Source of the DNA: VXNE01 sp965116625
GTDB lineage: Bacteria > Pseudomonadota > Gammaproteobacteria > Pseudomonadales > Azotimanducaceae
Assembly (NCBI GenBank): GCA_965116625.1
Contig: OZ220717.1
Coordinates: forward strand, 3,906,001 to 3,970,000
Reading direction: 5' to 3'
Length of the DNA: 64,000 nucleotides
Both the position numbers and the translations under genes were made by a program. The notes beneath the pieces were generated by a model. That model made no database searches, had not been told where the DNA came from, and saw only the letters and a program-made list of their open reading frames with translations. Of the stretch, positions 54,020 through 64,000 are shown piece after piece. The stretch's first letter is position 1, and each line of letters opens with the position of its first letter.

Positions 54020-54420
54020 CTCCGACCGATGGGTGTCCACTTGCCTTGGTGGTCCTCCGACCGATGGGTCCTCCGACCGATGGGTGTCCACTTGCCGTGG
54101 ATGCACATTGCCTTCCTTCGACTGCCTTCGTTCGATGGGTGTCCACTTTCCAGCGTCGGTGTCCACTTTCCAGCGTCCGCCGATGCCCGCGTCATGCTCA
54201 CTGCACATTGCTCACTGCACATGGCTGTCCCATTGCTCACTGCACATGGCTGTCCCATTGCCGGCTGCACATGGCTGTCCTGTCGGCTGCACATGGCTGT
54301 CCTGTCGGCTGCACACTGCCGGCTGCACATGGCTGTCCCAGCAGGTATGGCTGTCCCATTGCTGTCTGGGTATGGCTGTCCCATTGCTGTCTGCACATGG
54401 CTGTCGCAGCAGGTATCCTG
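54020..54420 (+). repeat. TGGGTGTCC/TGGCTGTCC array between divergent genes
   Basis: Begins with CCGATGGGTGTCCACTTGCC units, changes to TTCCAGCGTCGGTGTCCAC, then to GCACATGGCTGTCCCATTGC and ATGGCTGTCCTGTCGGCT units. It fills the whole promoter region between the hydrolase and acetoacetyl-CoA synthetase genes (53923-54454). Confidence 0.93.
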
Positions 54421-54454
54421 TGAACCCGTCGACACGACCAGTACCCACACCAAG

Positions 54455-56356
<1,902 letters not shown>

Positions 56357-56439
56357 TCTCCAGCAGCTCGCGGCTCGCACGCGCTGCGCCACGAATCGAC
56401 GAAACCTAAGGTACAGGCCCGATCTGGGACCGGCCCGAT

Positions 56440-56655
56440 CTGGACAGCCATTCAGGCCCGATCTGGGACACCCGTATGGTCCATACGTCTCGGAGACCCA
56501 CTTGCACCCGCTTTGGACACCCACACGTCATGCACCCGCTTTGGACACCCACACGTCATGCACCCGCTTTGGACACCCACACGTCAGGCAGCGTCAGGCG
56601 CCCCTTGGACACCCACATGCAGGCACCTCTTGGACACCCACATGCAGGCACCTCT
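56440..56655 (+). repeat. GGACACCCA array next to the REP-associated transposase
   Basis: Units GCCCGATCTGGGACA, then three to four copies of a 31-bp unit TTTGGACACCCACACGTCATG + CACCCGC, then CTCTTGGACACCCACATGCAGG. It lies 130 bp before the transposase start, in the same orientation. No gene is seen between 56357 and 56783. Confidence 0.93.
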
Positions 56656-56783
56656 CGGCGTAGTTCTGTGGGTGCCAGGTGGACGCTTAGAGCGATCACC
56701 CACACCTCAAAGCAGCAAAATCTCGCACGCCGGAGCGGCGAACGCCGCTATTCGCGAGATCGGGGGCTGTCCAAAATGTCCCC

Positions 56784-57692
56784 ATGACGCGACCCAGATG
56801 CGACTTGGTTGACCGCGAAAACGGTGGCTTCTACCACCTCTACGACCGCTGCGTGCGCCAAGCGTGGCTTTGCGGAGAAGACCCCTACACGGGCGAGAAC
56901 TACGACCACCGACGGGAGTGGATCGAACGTCGAATGCTCTTCCTTACCGAGATCTTCCCCGTCGACATCTACGCCTACGCTGTCATGTCAAATCACTACC
57001 ATATGGTCGTCAACTATTGCCCCGCCCGCACACGCGAATGGTCCGACGCCGAGGTCGCGCGGCGTTGGTCGCGCGTATTCGGTACCCGATCAGAAGATCC
57101 GCGTGAGCGCGCGAGCTATGTGGCGGTTTTGCTAGAAGATCCGGTCCGTCTCACCGAGATCAGACAACGCCTGGGCGACCTGTCGTGGTACATGAGGTGC
57201 CTGAACGAACACATCGCACGCCGCGCCAACGCCGAGGAGGACCGCACGGGACGTTTCTGGGATGGCCGCTTCGAGTCACGTCCGCTCGCGGACGCACAGG
57301 CCATTCACGCGTGCATGGTCTACAACGATCTGAACCCGCTGCGAGCAGGAATGGTGAACACGCTCGACGCACCCCAGAGGACTTCGTTGCGGCGGCGGCT
57401 GGAGGAGATGGCGGAGGCACCAACACGGCTAGGAGAGCCACTGAGGCCGCTGCACCTTGAGGCCGGTTCGGGACGCGTGCTGACGGGCGGTGAACCCGCG
57501 TTGGAGACGATCCTGTCAGACTACGTAACACAGGTCCAATGGACGGCTTCCCGGTGTCAAGGCGAGCGTACGGGAACCGACCCACCGATAACTTGGCTCG
57601 GTAGTGACACTTGGCTGAAGGCGTTCGCCGCCCAGCGCCGACGGGGCTGGCGCCGGGGCAAGATACCAGCTTGGCTGGTCGCCATCGCCTGA
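56784..57692 (+). CDS. REP-associated tyrosine transposase (RAYT, Y1/HUH)
   Basis: 302 residues. Belongs to the IS200/IS605-related Y1 transposases domesticated around REP sequences. GGFYHLYDRCVRQAWLCG at the start, the HUH pair in YAVMSNHYHMVVNY (H-Y-H, about residue 70), and RTGRFWDGRFESRPLADAQA with NPLRAGMV are characteristic. The catalytic tyrosine is probably in YNDLNPLRAG or nearby; I cannot fix it. Enzymes of this family cut and join single-stranded DNA at hairpin-type repeats. The frame is intact, so it could act on repeats in this genome. Confidence 0.88.
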   Translation: MTRPRCDLVDRENGGFYHLYDRCVRQAWLCGEDPYTGENYDHRREWIERRMLFLTEIFPVDIYAYAVMSNHYHMVVNYCPARTREWSDAEVARRWSRVFGTRSEDPRERASYVAVLLEDPVRLTEIRQRLGDLSWYMRCLNEHIARRANAEEDRTGRFWDGRFESRPLADAQAIHACMVYNDLNPLRAGMVNTLDAPQRTSLRRRLEEMAEAPTRLGEPLRPLHLEAGSGRVLTGGEPALETILSDYVTQVQWTASRCQGERTGTDPPITWLGSDTWLKAFAAQRRRGWRRGKIPAWLVAIA

Positions 57693-57886
57693 GCCCTGCC
57701 GAACGCAATACTGCGGAATTGGCCACGCGCACCGCCACGTGTCGACGTCAGACGAAGATTGCGCACTTTGAGATCTGCCGCTCGTTTTCGAAGGGCGTTT
57801 CCAGTTGGTCTTCGCGTGTTCGGAGTTGGTCTTCGGTCGCTGCCGATCCCTGCGCCAACTCTGAACACGGGGCTCGCAAACCCGAC

Positions 57887-58534
57887 TCATGCCGCACCGC
57901 TCCGGACATCGTCGTCCGACCTGGCGGGCCGCAGCGGGTCCTGGTGCGCGCGCATCCAGTAGCTGTTGCCGCGGATGTTGACGACGCGGCAGTGGTACAG
58001 CAGCCGGTCGATGAGCGCGGCGGCCATGATCTCGTCGCCGAGCAGCGCGCCCCACGCCTCGAAGCCCTTGTTCGACGTCAGCACAGTGGACGCATGCTCG
58101 TGGCGGGCGTAGATCAGTTGGAAGAACAACATCGCGCCCTCCTGGGTGACGGGAAGGTAGTCGATCTCGTCGACCACCAGCAGCGCAGGGTGGGTGAGCA
58201 CGCGCAGGCGGCGGCTCAGGTTGCCGGCGGCCTTCGACTCCGTCAGCGACTCGATCAGGCCAGCCAGGGTGCCATAGTAGATGCGCTCGCCGCTCTTCGC
58301 GGCGGCGATCGCCAGACTGAAGGCCAAGTGCGTCTTGCCGACGCCGGGCGGACCGAGGAACACCACATTCTCCCCGCGCCCGAGGAAGCCGAGTTCGTGC
58401 AGGCTCTCGATCTGCTCGTGCTTGATGCTCGGCTGAAAAGCGAAGTCGAACTGCGCCAGCGTCTTCAGCTCCGGCAGCCACGAGGCGCGAATCGCCGCCT
58501 GCAGCTGGTCACGCCGGTCTCCTCCGGCGCTCAT
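57887..58534 (-). CDS. istB: IS21-family helper ATPase IstB
   Basis: 215 residues. DnaC-like AAA+ ATPase: Walker A FLGPPGVGKTHLAFSLAIAA, Walker B ALLVVDEIDYLPV, sensor TVLTSNKGFEAWG, and the IstB ending AAALIDRLLYHCRVVNIRGN. It assists the IstA transposase in strand transfer. ATG 58534 overlaps the istA remnant stop (ATGA), the normal IS21 arrangement. The frame is intact, but its partner istA is broken, so the element is probably immobile. Confidence 0.92.
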   Translation of the reverse strand: MSAGGDRRDQLQAAIRASWLPELKTLAQFDFAFQPSIKHEQIESLHELGFLGRGENVVFLGPPGVGKTHLAFSLAIAAAKSGERIYYGTLAGLIESLTESKAAGNLSRRLRVLTHPALLVVDEIDYLPVTQEGAMLFFQLIYARHEHASTVLTSNKGFEAWGALLGDEIMAAALIDRLLYHCRVVNIRGNSYWMRAHQDPLRPARSDDDVRSGAA

Positions 58535-58975
58535 CGCGCCAGTTCCGCATAGGCGCGCACCAAGCGCCGCTCGACGCCGATCTTCGGCAGTCCCCGCGAT
58601 GCCTTGCCGGACGGTCCGGCGGCGCCCACGCGCCGGTACGGATGCCGCGCCACCGGCTTCAGGGCAGTCCGCTCGTCGCGCTCGAAGCGGTCCAGCGGCC
58701 ATTCGCGGGTGGTGCCGGGTCGGCCCACGTTGGCCACCTCGGCGAGCCAGCGCTCCGTGTGGTCGTTCACGTCTGAGTCGCGCGCGGCCGGACGCCCCAG
58801 TGCGCCGCAAAGCGCAGGAACTCCACGTTCAGAACTAGTCGCCGCCGCTCAGCCGGTCCTCGGAGACCACCATGGAGCGCATCTGATCGAACAGCAACTC
58901 CTTTGGAACGCCGCCGAAGCTCTCGAAGGCGCTCCCCAGCCTGTCGACCAGCGCCGCCATCGTCTGGCGCCCTGG
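58531..58975 (-). pseudogene. istA transposase remnant of IS21 element
   Basis: Pieces of IstA in changing frames: MAALVDRLGSAFESFGGVPK and LLFDQMRSMVVSEDRLSGGD, a frameshift to LVLNVEFLRFAAHWGVRPRA, then after a deletion NDHTERWLAEVANVGRPGTT and FERDERTALKPV. The catalytic N-terminal half is absent; the GGACAGCCA-type array starts right where homology ends (about 58980). Confidence 0.85.
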
Positions 58976-58979
58976 AATG

Positions 58980-59195
58980 GGTGTCCAATTCTGATTGGTC
59001 AAGGTGGCTGTCCCGAATGTCGAGGTGGCTGTCCCAAATGTCGATCGAATGTCGAGGTGGCTGTCCCAAATGTCGATCGGGTGGCTGTCCCGAGCGTGTT
59101 TGGTGGCTGTCCCGAAGCGTCGGCCGGAGCATCAGAAGCGTTGGCGATGGCTGTCCGGAGCATCGGCGTCGGCCATGGCTGTCCGGAGCGTCAGC
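58980..59195 (+). repeat. TGGCTGTCC array bordering the IS21 remnant
   Basis: Units AGGTGGCTGTCCCAAATGTCG, GGTGGCTGTCCCGAGCG and GATGGCTGTCCGGAGC, about nine in total, with embedded GAATGTCGA motifs. The array ends 55 bp before the vWA gene stop. Confidence 0.9.
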
Positions 59196-59250
59196 GATGT
59201 GCGCAGGGGTCGAGTCGCTGTGGAAGGCGGGGTGGTTGGCCAGCGCCACG

Positions 59251-61668
59251 CTAGGGATCGACGAAACGCAGGCTGCGGCGGATGTCCATGATGTTCTCGA
59301 TGGCATCCTGCAACTCCTGCGCGGTGGGCGTGACATGCACTTCGTGCACAGTCGGATTGCTTCCGTAGCCCCGGTCCACACATTCTTCAAGCAGCGCGAT
59401 GGCTGCTTGCTCCCAAGGTTGGCTGTCTCCGCCGATATAGATGGCGTGAATCCGCACGCCGCGCTGTCCGGCGAGATCGCAGGCTTCCCGGAACCAGTCG
59501 TCTAGCCGGGCGTTCAGTGGGGGTTCCAGGTCGGTGGGCTGATCGGACCATGGCCAGGAGGAAACCGACAATGGCGCCACGTCCGCGACCGGCGGGCCGT
59601 CTCCGACGCGCACCAGGTCATCCACCCGTCCATACGCGCTGAACGCCGTCGTCATCGGCCTGCAGTAGTGTCCGCTGTGCACGGGCCGGCCTTCGAGACC
59701 GAATAGGTTTGCGGGGTCCGTCAGGACGTCGGCCGCGTCCGCGCTCCTGGTCGGCGAATTGTCGTCGTAGCCCCGGAAGAGCTGCCAGGGCGTCATGTCG
59801 TCGAGCGCGTTCTCCCAGATCATCCGATAGGAGTTGATGACCAACTGATCCGCCGGCACCAAGGGGTTCAGCGTCGACAGGAGGGGATGAAGATGCTGAA
59901 AGCCGTCGAGCACCGCCGACAGGCCGGCCGTGGTGAAGACGCCGTTCGCATCGACGCCGAATCCGGCCGAGAACGTCGCCGGATCTTCCGCAGAGATGGC
60001 TGTCCTGAAGGCGGTATTGGCTGGCACCCTGAATTGCGCGTTACACCGCCCGTTTCCGAACGACGGGTTGATGAGGATGGGCCCGGGCAAATGGCGCCCG
60101 AAACTTCGGCCGCGCCTGACAGCGTCCAGCCAGTTGGCGCCATCCGAGACGATCACTATGGCCTTTTCCACGGACTGCGAGCAGCCTTGGACTGTTCCCC
60201 CTGCGGCGCACGGCGTCCGGGGGAGGTCGTCGCCGGACACGCTCTTCACCCTCCACACGTCCCTCCAGAGGGGTGAGAGTGCTCTCAGTCCCCAGACGAT
60301 ACCCAGATGCAGGAACGTCTGGCCGACAAAGGTCCTCGAATGGCTCGCCACAGGGTCATAGTCATTCGCTGCCTGTAGCGCGGTTAAATCGTCCGTCAGC
60401 GGCACGATCGGCGCATCCGGACAGAGGAGGCTGCCGCCCCGGTCCAAGGCGCGCAGGTGCCAGTGGTTCTCGGAAATCGCGAACAAGCGGTGAGGGCTGT
60501 AGCCGGGCTCCACGACCATCCGCATGACTTCGCTGAGGTGACTGTCAGCCATTCCGGCAATGCGGGCGTCGGGCCACGAATAGGCGGTGAATCGGGTATT
60601 CGGATCAGTCCAGTCCGGAGGCTCGTCAGAGAGATGCAGCGGCACGCCCTGGATGCCGGCCGAGCCGGGTTCCCAGCCAGCTACGGTCTTCGTGGCGGGC
60701 CAGTTGCCCGGGTCCCCGGGGTCCCAGACAACGGGCCTCGCGTCCGGGTCCCAATACGCGCCCCACCGCGCCATCACGCAACCGTTCCAGAAGTCCGACC
60801 CCTCGAAGTCCCACCTGCCGAGGACAGGCACCTGGCTGGAGACATTCTCCGCCCCCGGCTGGTGCAGATCCCAGTCGGTAACGGTGAGGAAGTCGGGCAG
60901 ATCGCGGGACGCGAGCGGACCCATATCGGCGCCAGTGCCGTAATAGTGGAACGTGTCGACCCAGTGCCCTTCGGAGTCGCGGGATGCCTGCGTGCTGTAC
61001 TCGGCGCCGGTGAGCATGCGCACGTAGCGTTCCTTGGCTTCGGTCCGGAACATCCCCGATGTGTCCGCCACGTTGACGACGTTCGAGTACGGCACGAGCG
61101 CGAGGGTGACTACGCCGGGATTCGTCTGCGACACGGCGTCCACCATCTGCGCGACCGCGCGAATGGCATCCTTCAACGCGTCCAGCTTCGTGACCGACCA
61201 GCCGGGCGGCGTATATCCCATGGATCTCGACACATCCAGGGCGAGGGCGAATTCGAACTCGCTCGTATCGAATTCCACGACGACCCGCACGTCGACAGGC
61301 TCCGGGGCGCCGGTCCCCCCGGCCGCCCACAGGCTCTTGAACAAGTAAGTTGCACCCCCCGCAACCGCGATGGTCGTCCGGTTCGTCGCCAAGTCGTGTT
61401 GGACGATGATGTCGCCGGCGCCTACGACCAGGTCGTCCATCAGGCCCCGCATGAAGGTTGCGACCCGTTCCTTGATCTCGTTCTCGGCCGCCGCCAGGTC
61501 TCCCCGCATGAAGTGGGCCGCCGCGGCGACTCCCGCCCGGAGCGCCGCCTCGATTTCCGCCTCCTGGGCTTCCCGCCAGCCGTGGTTCGCCATCAGCGCG
61601 CCACCGGTCGCCATGGCGAGCATGGCGATGCTGCCGCCGACAAGCATGGCGCCAGCCTTTCGGGACAT
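59251..61668 (-). CDS. vWA-domain protein with N-terminal membrane anchor (TadG-like)
   Basis: 805 residues from ATG 61668. The N-terminal MSRKAGAMLVGGSIAMLAMA helix with a following alpha-helical stretch is like TadG/pilus-assembly vWA proteins. The vWA domain starts near 140, FEFALALDVSRSMGYTPPGW, giving the MIDAS D-x-S-x-S; later EKAIVIVSDGANWLD gives a second metal-site aspartate. A large insertion (about 230-480) separates the parts. It should face the periplasm or cell surface. No tad genes are adjacent, so its partner system is unknown. Confidence 0.82.
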   Translation of the reverse strand: MSRKAGAMLVGGSIAMLAMATGGALMANHGWREAQEAEIEAALRAGVAAAAHFMRGDLAAAENEIKERVATFMRGLMDDLVVGAGDIIVQHDLATNRTTIAVAGGATYLFKSLWAAGGTGAPEPVDVRVVVEFDTSEFEFALALDVSRSMGYTPPGWSVTKLDALKDAIRAVAQMVDAVSQTNPGVVTLALVPYSNVVNVADTSGMFRTEAKERYVRMLTGAEYSTQASRDSEGHWVDTFHYYGTGADMGPLASRDLPDFLTVTDWDLHQPGAENVSSQVPVLGRWDFEGSDFWNGCVMARWGAYWDPDARPVVWDPGDPGNWPATKTVAGWEPGSAGIQGVPLHLSDEPPDWTDPNTRFTAYSWPDARIAGMADSHLSEVMRMVVEPGYSPHRLFAISENHWHLRALDRGGSLLCPDAPIVPLTDDLTALQAANDYDPVASHSRTFVGQTFLHLGIVWGLRALSPLWRDVWRVKSVSGDDLPRTPCAAGGTVQGCSQSVEKAIVIVSDGANWLDAVRRGRSFGRHLPGPILINPSFGNGRCNAQFRVPANTAFRTAISAEDPATFSAGFGVDANGVFTTAGLSAVLDGFQHLHPLLSTLNPLVPADQLVINSYRMIWENALDDMTPWQLFRGYDDNSPTRSADAADVLTDPANLFGLEGRPVHSGHYCRPMTTAFSAYGRVDDLVRVGDGPPVADVAPLSVSSWPWSDQPTDLEPPLNARLDDWFREACDLAGQRGVRIHAIYIGGDSQPWEQAAIALLEECVDRGYGSNPTVHEVHVTPTAQELQDAIENIMDIRRSLRFVDP

Positions 61669-62039
61669 GGCGAAGGTCGCGCCGGGTGGCGCGAGGCGTG
61701 CGACCCGGCGACTCAAAGCTCTTGTGCAGAGTCGACGCCTCAAATGCCATGCACCACCACGCCTGTCTCCACGATCCCGGCGGCGCGCGACGATCCGGGT
61801 GGCACTGTCAACGCCATCCGCACCGGTCTCCAAGTGCACCGTCGCCCACCTTGTCAAAAACGACCAGAAATCAATCGCCGCCGAAGTCAACTCGGCGACG
61901 GAGACAGACTCGCAAGATAGGTCACTCGCGTGCCGTCGCGCGCCCCCAACATTGGGGAGAACCGGTAAGAATTTCCTGAACTATCTCAAGAGACTAAGAA
62001 AGGAATACCCTGCCCTGCGGGTCTCCTCCACGCTCGGTG
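61669..62039. other. Intergenic region upstream of the vWA gene
   Basis: No gene supported. The vWA frame extends upstream to 61890 but lacks protein-like character. I see no clear promoter or terminator. Confidence 0.45.
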
Positions 62040-63185
62040 TCACATCTCCCGGGACCCGGCCAGAGAACGTACCAACCGAACGAGGTCCGCCTGCCGCGAG
62101 AGGCCGCGCTTGGCGAAGATGTGCTTCACGTGCGAGCGGATAGTGCTTTCCCTGCGGCGTGTCGCCGAGGCGATCTCGCGCACGTTCATGCCCCCGGCCA
62201 GCAGCACCGCCACCCGGCCCTCCATGCGCGTGAGGCCAAGAGAGGCCGCGGCCACGTCAGGATCGATTCCGACGCTGCCTGCGGGGTCGACGACGAGCAC
62301 CAACGCCGCCACCGGCCACATCCGGGAGTCCGCTTCGCTCGGGCCAACCGGGTTGATGTGCAGGACCAATGGCGGCATACCGCCGGAGCGTCTCACCAAC
62401 ATCGAGCCGCCGGCACTCAAAGTGCCGAAAGGCGGCAGTGCCCGGTTGAGAAGCCTCTGCAAGTGGTCGTTGTCGTGAGTGGTGCTGGCGAACAGGGCAC
62501 CGTCCCTGTCCAGCAGGCCATCGCCGGTCTTGAGCAGATCCCGCGCGGGATCGTTGGCGACCAGGATTTGCCCGCGCGCGTCCAGCTGCAGAACGCCCGC
62601 CCCCGTGGCCTCGAGCATGGTCCCCAACGTTGCACCCAGGGCGGCGGCGTTCGCCAGCACCTGCTGGATGCTCACGGTGTGACGGATGTGCGGCAGGAGA
62701 CGCCGGATGGTGTCGAGTTGCGTGGACGACCAGTCGTTGCCGGCGACCGGGTCATGGATGAACCACGTAATGCGGGAACCTCCCGGTCCGTCCAGGCGGA
62801 CATTGATGGCGTTTCCCGCACGCCCGTACTTCCGAACCGCGTGGTAGGCCTCCGAAGTCTTCAGTTCTTGCTCGGTGTAGAGGTCAGTGTTGTGGAACAG
62901 CTGACTGTCGGGGAGATTTCGTACGCGGGGAACCCGTTCGTCCAGGGGATAGTAGTTGTCGAAGTAAAGACGCTCGATTTCCCGATGCCTTTCCCCTCCG
63001 AAGAAGGTCCACGCAAAGTGGATCCGGACATTCTCCGGGGCGGTTCCCCCGCCAAACATCATGCTGCTGCCGCAGGTGCCGAGCATTTCGTGGATCAGCC
63101 CGTTTGCCCTGGGCCAATGCGACTGGTCCAGCGCCACTTCGTGCAGTGCGGCCAGGATTCGCTCGAACGCCTCCCGTTCGCTCAT
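62040..63185 (-). CDS. LuxR-family transcriptional regulator
   Basis: 381 residues. The N-terminal part (about 1-300) is a sensory region with PAS-like GAGVLQLDARGQILVANDPA and SMLVRRSGGMPPLVLHINPV, a combination common in stand-alone LuxR-type regulators of soil and marine bacteria. The C-terminal helix-turn-helix (about 318-375) reads LTRMEGRVAVLLAGGMNVRE and RRESTIRSHVKHIFAKRGLS. The ligand and target genes are unknown. ATG 63185 precedes SEREAFERILAALHE; upstream is repeat DNA. Confidence 0.88.
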   Translation of the reverse strand: MSEREAFERILAALHEVALDQSHWPRANGLIHEMLGTCGSSMMFGGGTAPENVRIHFAWTFFGGERHREIERLYFDNYYPLDERVPRVRNLPDSQLFHNTDLYTEQELKTSEAYHAVRKYGRAGNAINVRLDGPGGSRITWFIHDPVAGNDWSSTQLDTIRRLLPHIRHTVSIQQVLANAAALGATLGTMLEATGAGVLQLDARGQILVANDPARDLLKTGDGLLDRDGALFASTTHDNDHLQRLLNRALPPFGTLSAGGSMLVRRSGGMPPLVLHINPVGPSEADSRMWPVAALVLVVDPAGSVGIDPDVAAASLGLTRMEGRVAVLLAGGMNVREIASATRRRESTIRSHVKHIFAKRGLSRQADLVRLVRSLAGSREM

Positions 63186-63214
63186 GAACGTGCCTTCACC
63201 CTGGGGTGTCGCCC

Positions 63215-63655
63215 CATTTGGACACCCACTGCCACCCCTTTCGGACACCCACAAATTGGGGAGGATACGACGGTCGCACGTCCCCCCACATCCCCAAATT
63301 AGGGGATAACCCAGGGCATTCCTGTCGCTCGTCAAAGCCCTATCCCGCTTGTTTTGGACAGACATTCGCGTTCGTTTTTTTGGACAGGCATGCATCGGTT
63401 CGTTTCGGACAGCCATCGTTCGTTTATTGGACAGCCATTCGTCCATTGGACAGCCATCGCTCCCACTGGCCATCGTTCCATTGGACAGCCACTGCCCATC
63501 GGGACAGCCATTCGTCCATTGGACAGCCATCGCTCCCAATTGATTGGACAGCCATCGCTCCCAATTGATTGGACAGCCATCGCTCCCAATTGGACAGCCA
63601 TCGCTCCCACTGGCCATCGTTCCATTGGACAGCCACTGCCCATCGGGCGTTGCCT
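63215..63655 (+). repeat. GGACACCCA/GGACAGCCAT array between luxR-type gene and xseA
   Basis: Starts with TTTGGACACCCACTGCC, passes through TTGGACAGACATTCGCG variants, and ends in about ten TTGGACAGCCATCGCTCCCA units, including a repeated block TTGGACAGCCACTGCCCATC at 63480 and 63625. It covers the promoters of both divergent genes. Confidence 0.93.
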
Positions 63656-63715
63656 TCGGCAAGGGCCTGCGGGCAGCCTTCCAAACAATGCGGCGCGTGT
63701 GCTACAAGACGGCCC

Positions 63716-64000
63716 ATGTACGAACTCGCCACCGCTCGGCATGTCTACTCGGTCAGCGAACTGACAGGTGCAGTCCGGCTATTGATCGAACAGGGCTTTC
63801 CCCAGGTTCTGCTTGAAGGCGAGGTGTCCAACTTCCGCAGTCCCGGGCGCGCGGGCCACTGGTACTTCAGCCTGAAAGACGGACACGCGCAGGTCCGGTG
63901 TGCGATGTTCGCCAACCGGAACCGGTTCGTGCGCAGACCGTTGAGAGACGGCGGGCTCGTCGTCGTGCGGTGCCGGTTGTCCCTATACGAGGCTCGCGGC
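63716..64000 (+). CDS. xseA: Exodeoxyribonuclease VII large subunit (N-terminal part; cut by window end)
   Basis: The first 95 residues are visible. VYSVSELTGAVRLLIEQGF, LLEGEVSNFRSPGRAGHWYF and SLKDGHAQVRCAMFANR form the N-terminal OB-fold DNA-binding domain of XseA, which degrades single-stranded DNA with XseB. ATG 63716 is the first start after the repeat array, 60 bp beyond its last unit. The catalytic region lies outside the window. Confidence 0.93.
   Translation, partial: MYELATARHVYSVSELTGAVRLLIEQGFPQVLLEGEVSNFRSPGRAGHWYFSLKDGHAQVRCAMFANRNRFVRRPLRDGGLVVVRCRLSLYEARG

Noticed and set aside
54011..54454. N-terminal extension of acetoacetyl-CoA synthetase
   Set aside because: Encoded by the repeat array; ATG 54455 gives the family's normal length.

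Overview
The window is GC-rich DNA from what looks like a gammaproteobacterium-type Gram-negative. The evidence is a type II secretion system (T2SS) with an outer-membrane secretin, a bacterial FAN1-like nuclease, NorM-type MATE transport and XseA. The lineage is inferred from gene content only. The DNA is unusually repeat-rich and carries many interrupted or decaying genes.

Layout. 1-7.9 kb (minus strand): Ser/Thr kinase (cut by the window edge), MORN-repeat protein, pyruvate kinase, then an overlapping FAN1-like nuclease plus DinG/XPD-like helicase pair. 8-13.7 kb: a repeat zone with a perfect 232-bp tandem duplication, then an Rpn-like nuclease gene split by a 3.9-kb element carrying a tyrosine integrase and an IS1380 transposase. 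13.7-21.2 kb: sulfotransferase, acyl-CoA synthetase, Uma2 nuclease, pyrimidine-dimer glycosylase-like protein, a frameshifted HigBA pair, phosphopantetheinyl transferase and coiled-coil proteins. 21.2-37.5 kb (minus): exported protein, GspD, GspC-like protein and five tandem TMTC-like (multi-membrane GT-C plus TPR) genes joined by TAGTG stop/start overlaps. 37.6-39.8 kb: two Rpn-like pseudogenes. 40-41.4 kb: MATE transporter. 41.5-51.4 kb (minus): gspE-F-G-H, a repeat island, then gspI-J-K-L-M. 51.8-57.7 kb: a PncC/nucleotidyltransferase fusion, alpha/beta hydrolase, acetoacetyl-CoA synthetase and a REP-associated (Y1/HUH) transposase. 57.9-64 kb: IS21 remnant, vWA protein, LuxR regulator and the start of xseA.

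Two themes stand out. First, minisatellite-like arrays sharing the core GGACA(G/C)CCA (complement TGG(C/G)TGTCC) occur at about eleven places. They lie between genes and also inside them: in frame within the helicase, as a roughly 150-residue leader on gspK, and replacing the start of higB. A REP-associated transposase sits next to one array and is a candidate driver. Second, five tandem TMTC-like putative protein O-glycosyltransferases are transcribed into the T2SS genes gspC-like and gspD, and a strongly expressed-looking exported protein follows. This suggests a secretion system coupled to protein glycosylation. That coupling is inference from gene order.

No rRNA, tRNA or CRISPR array was recognised.
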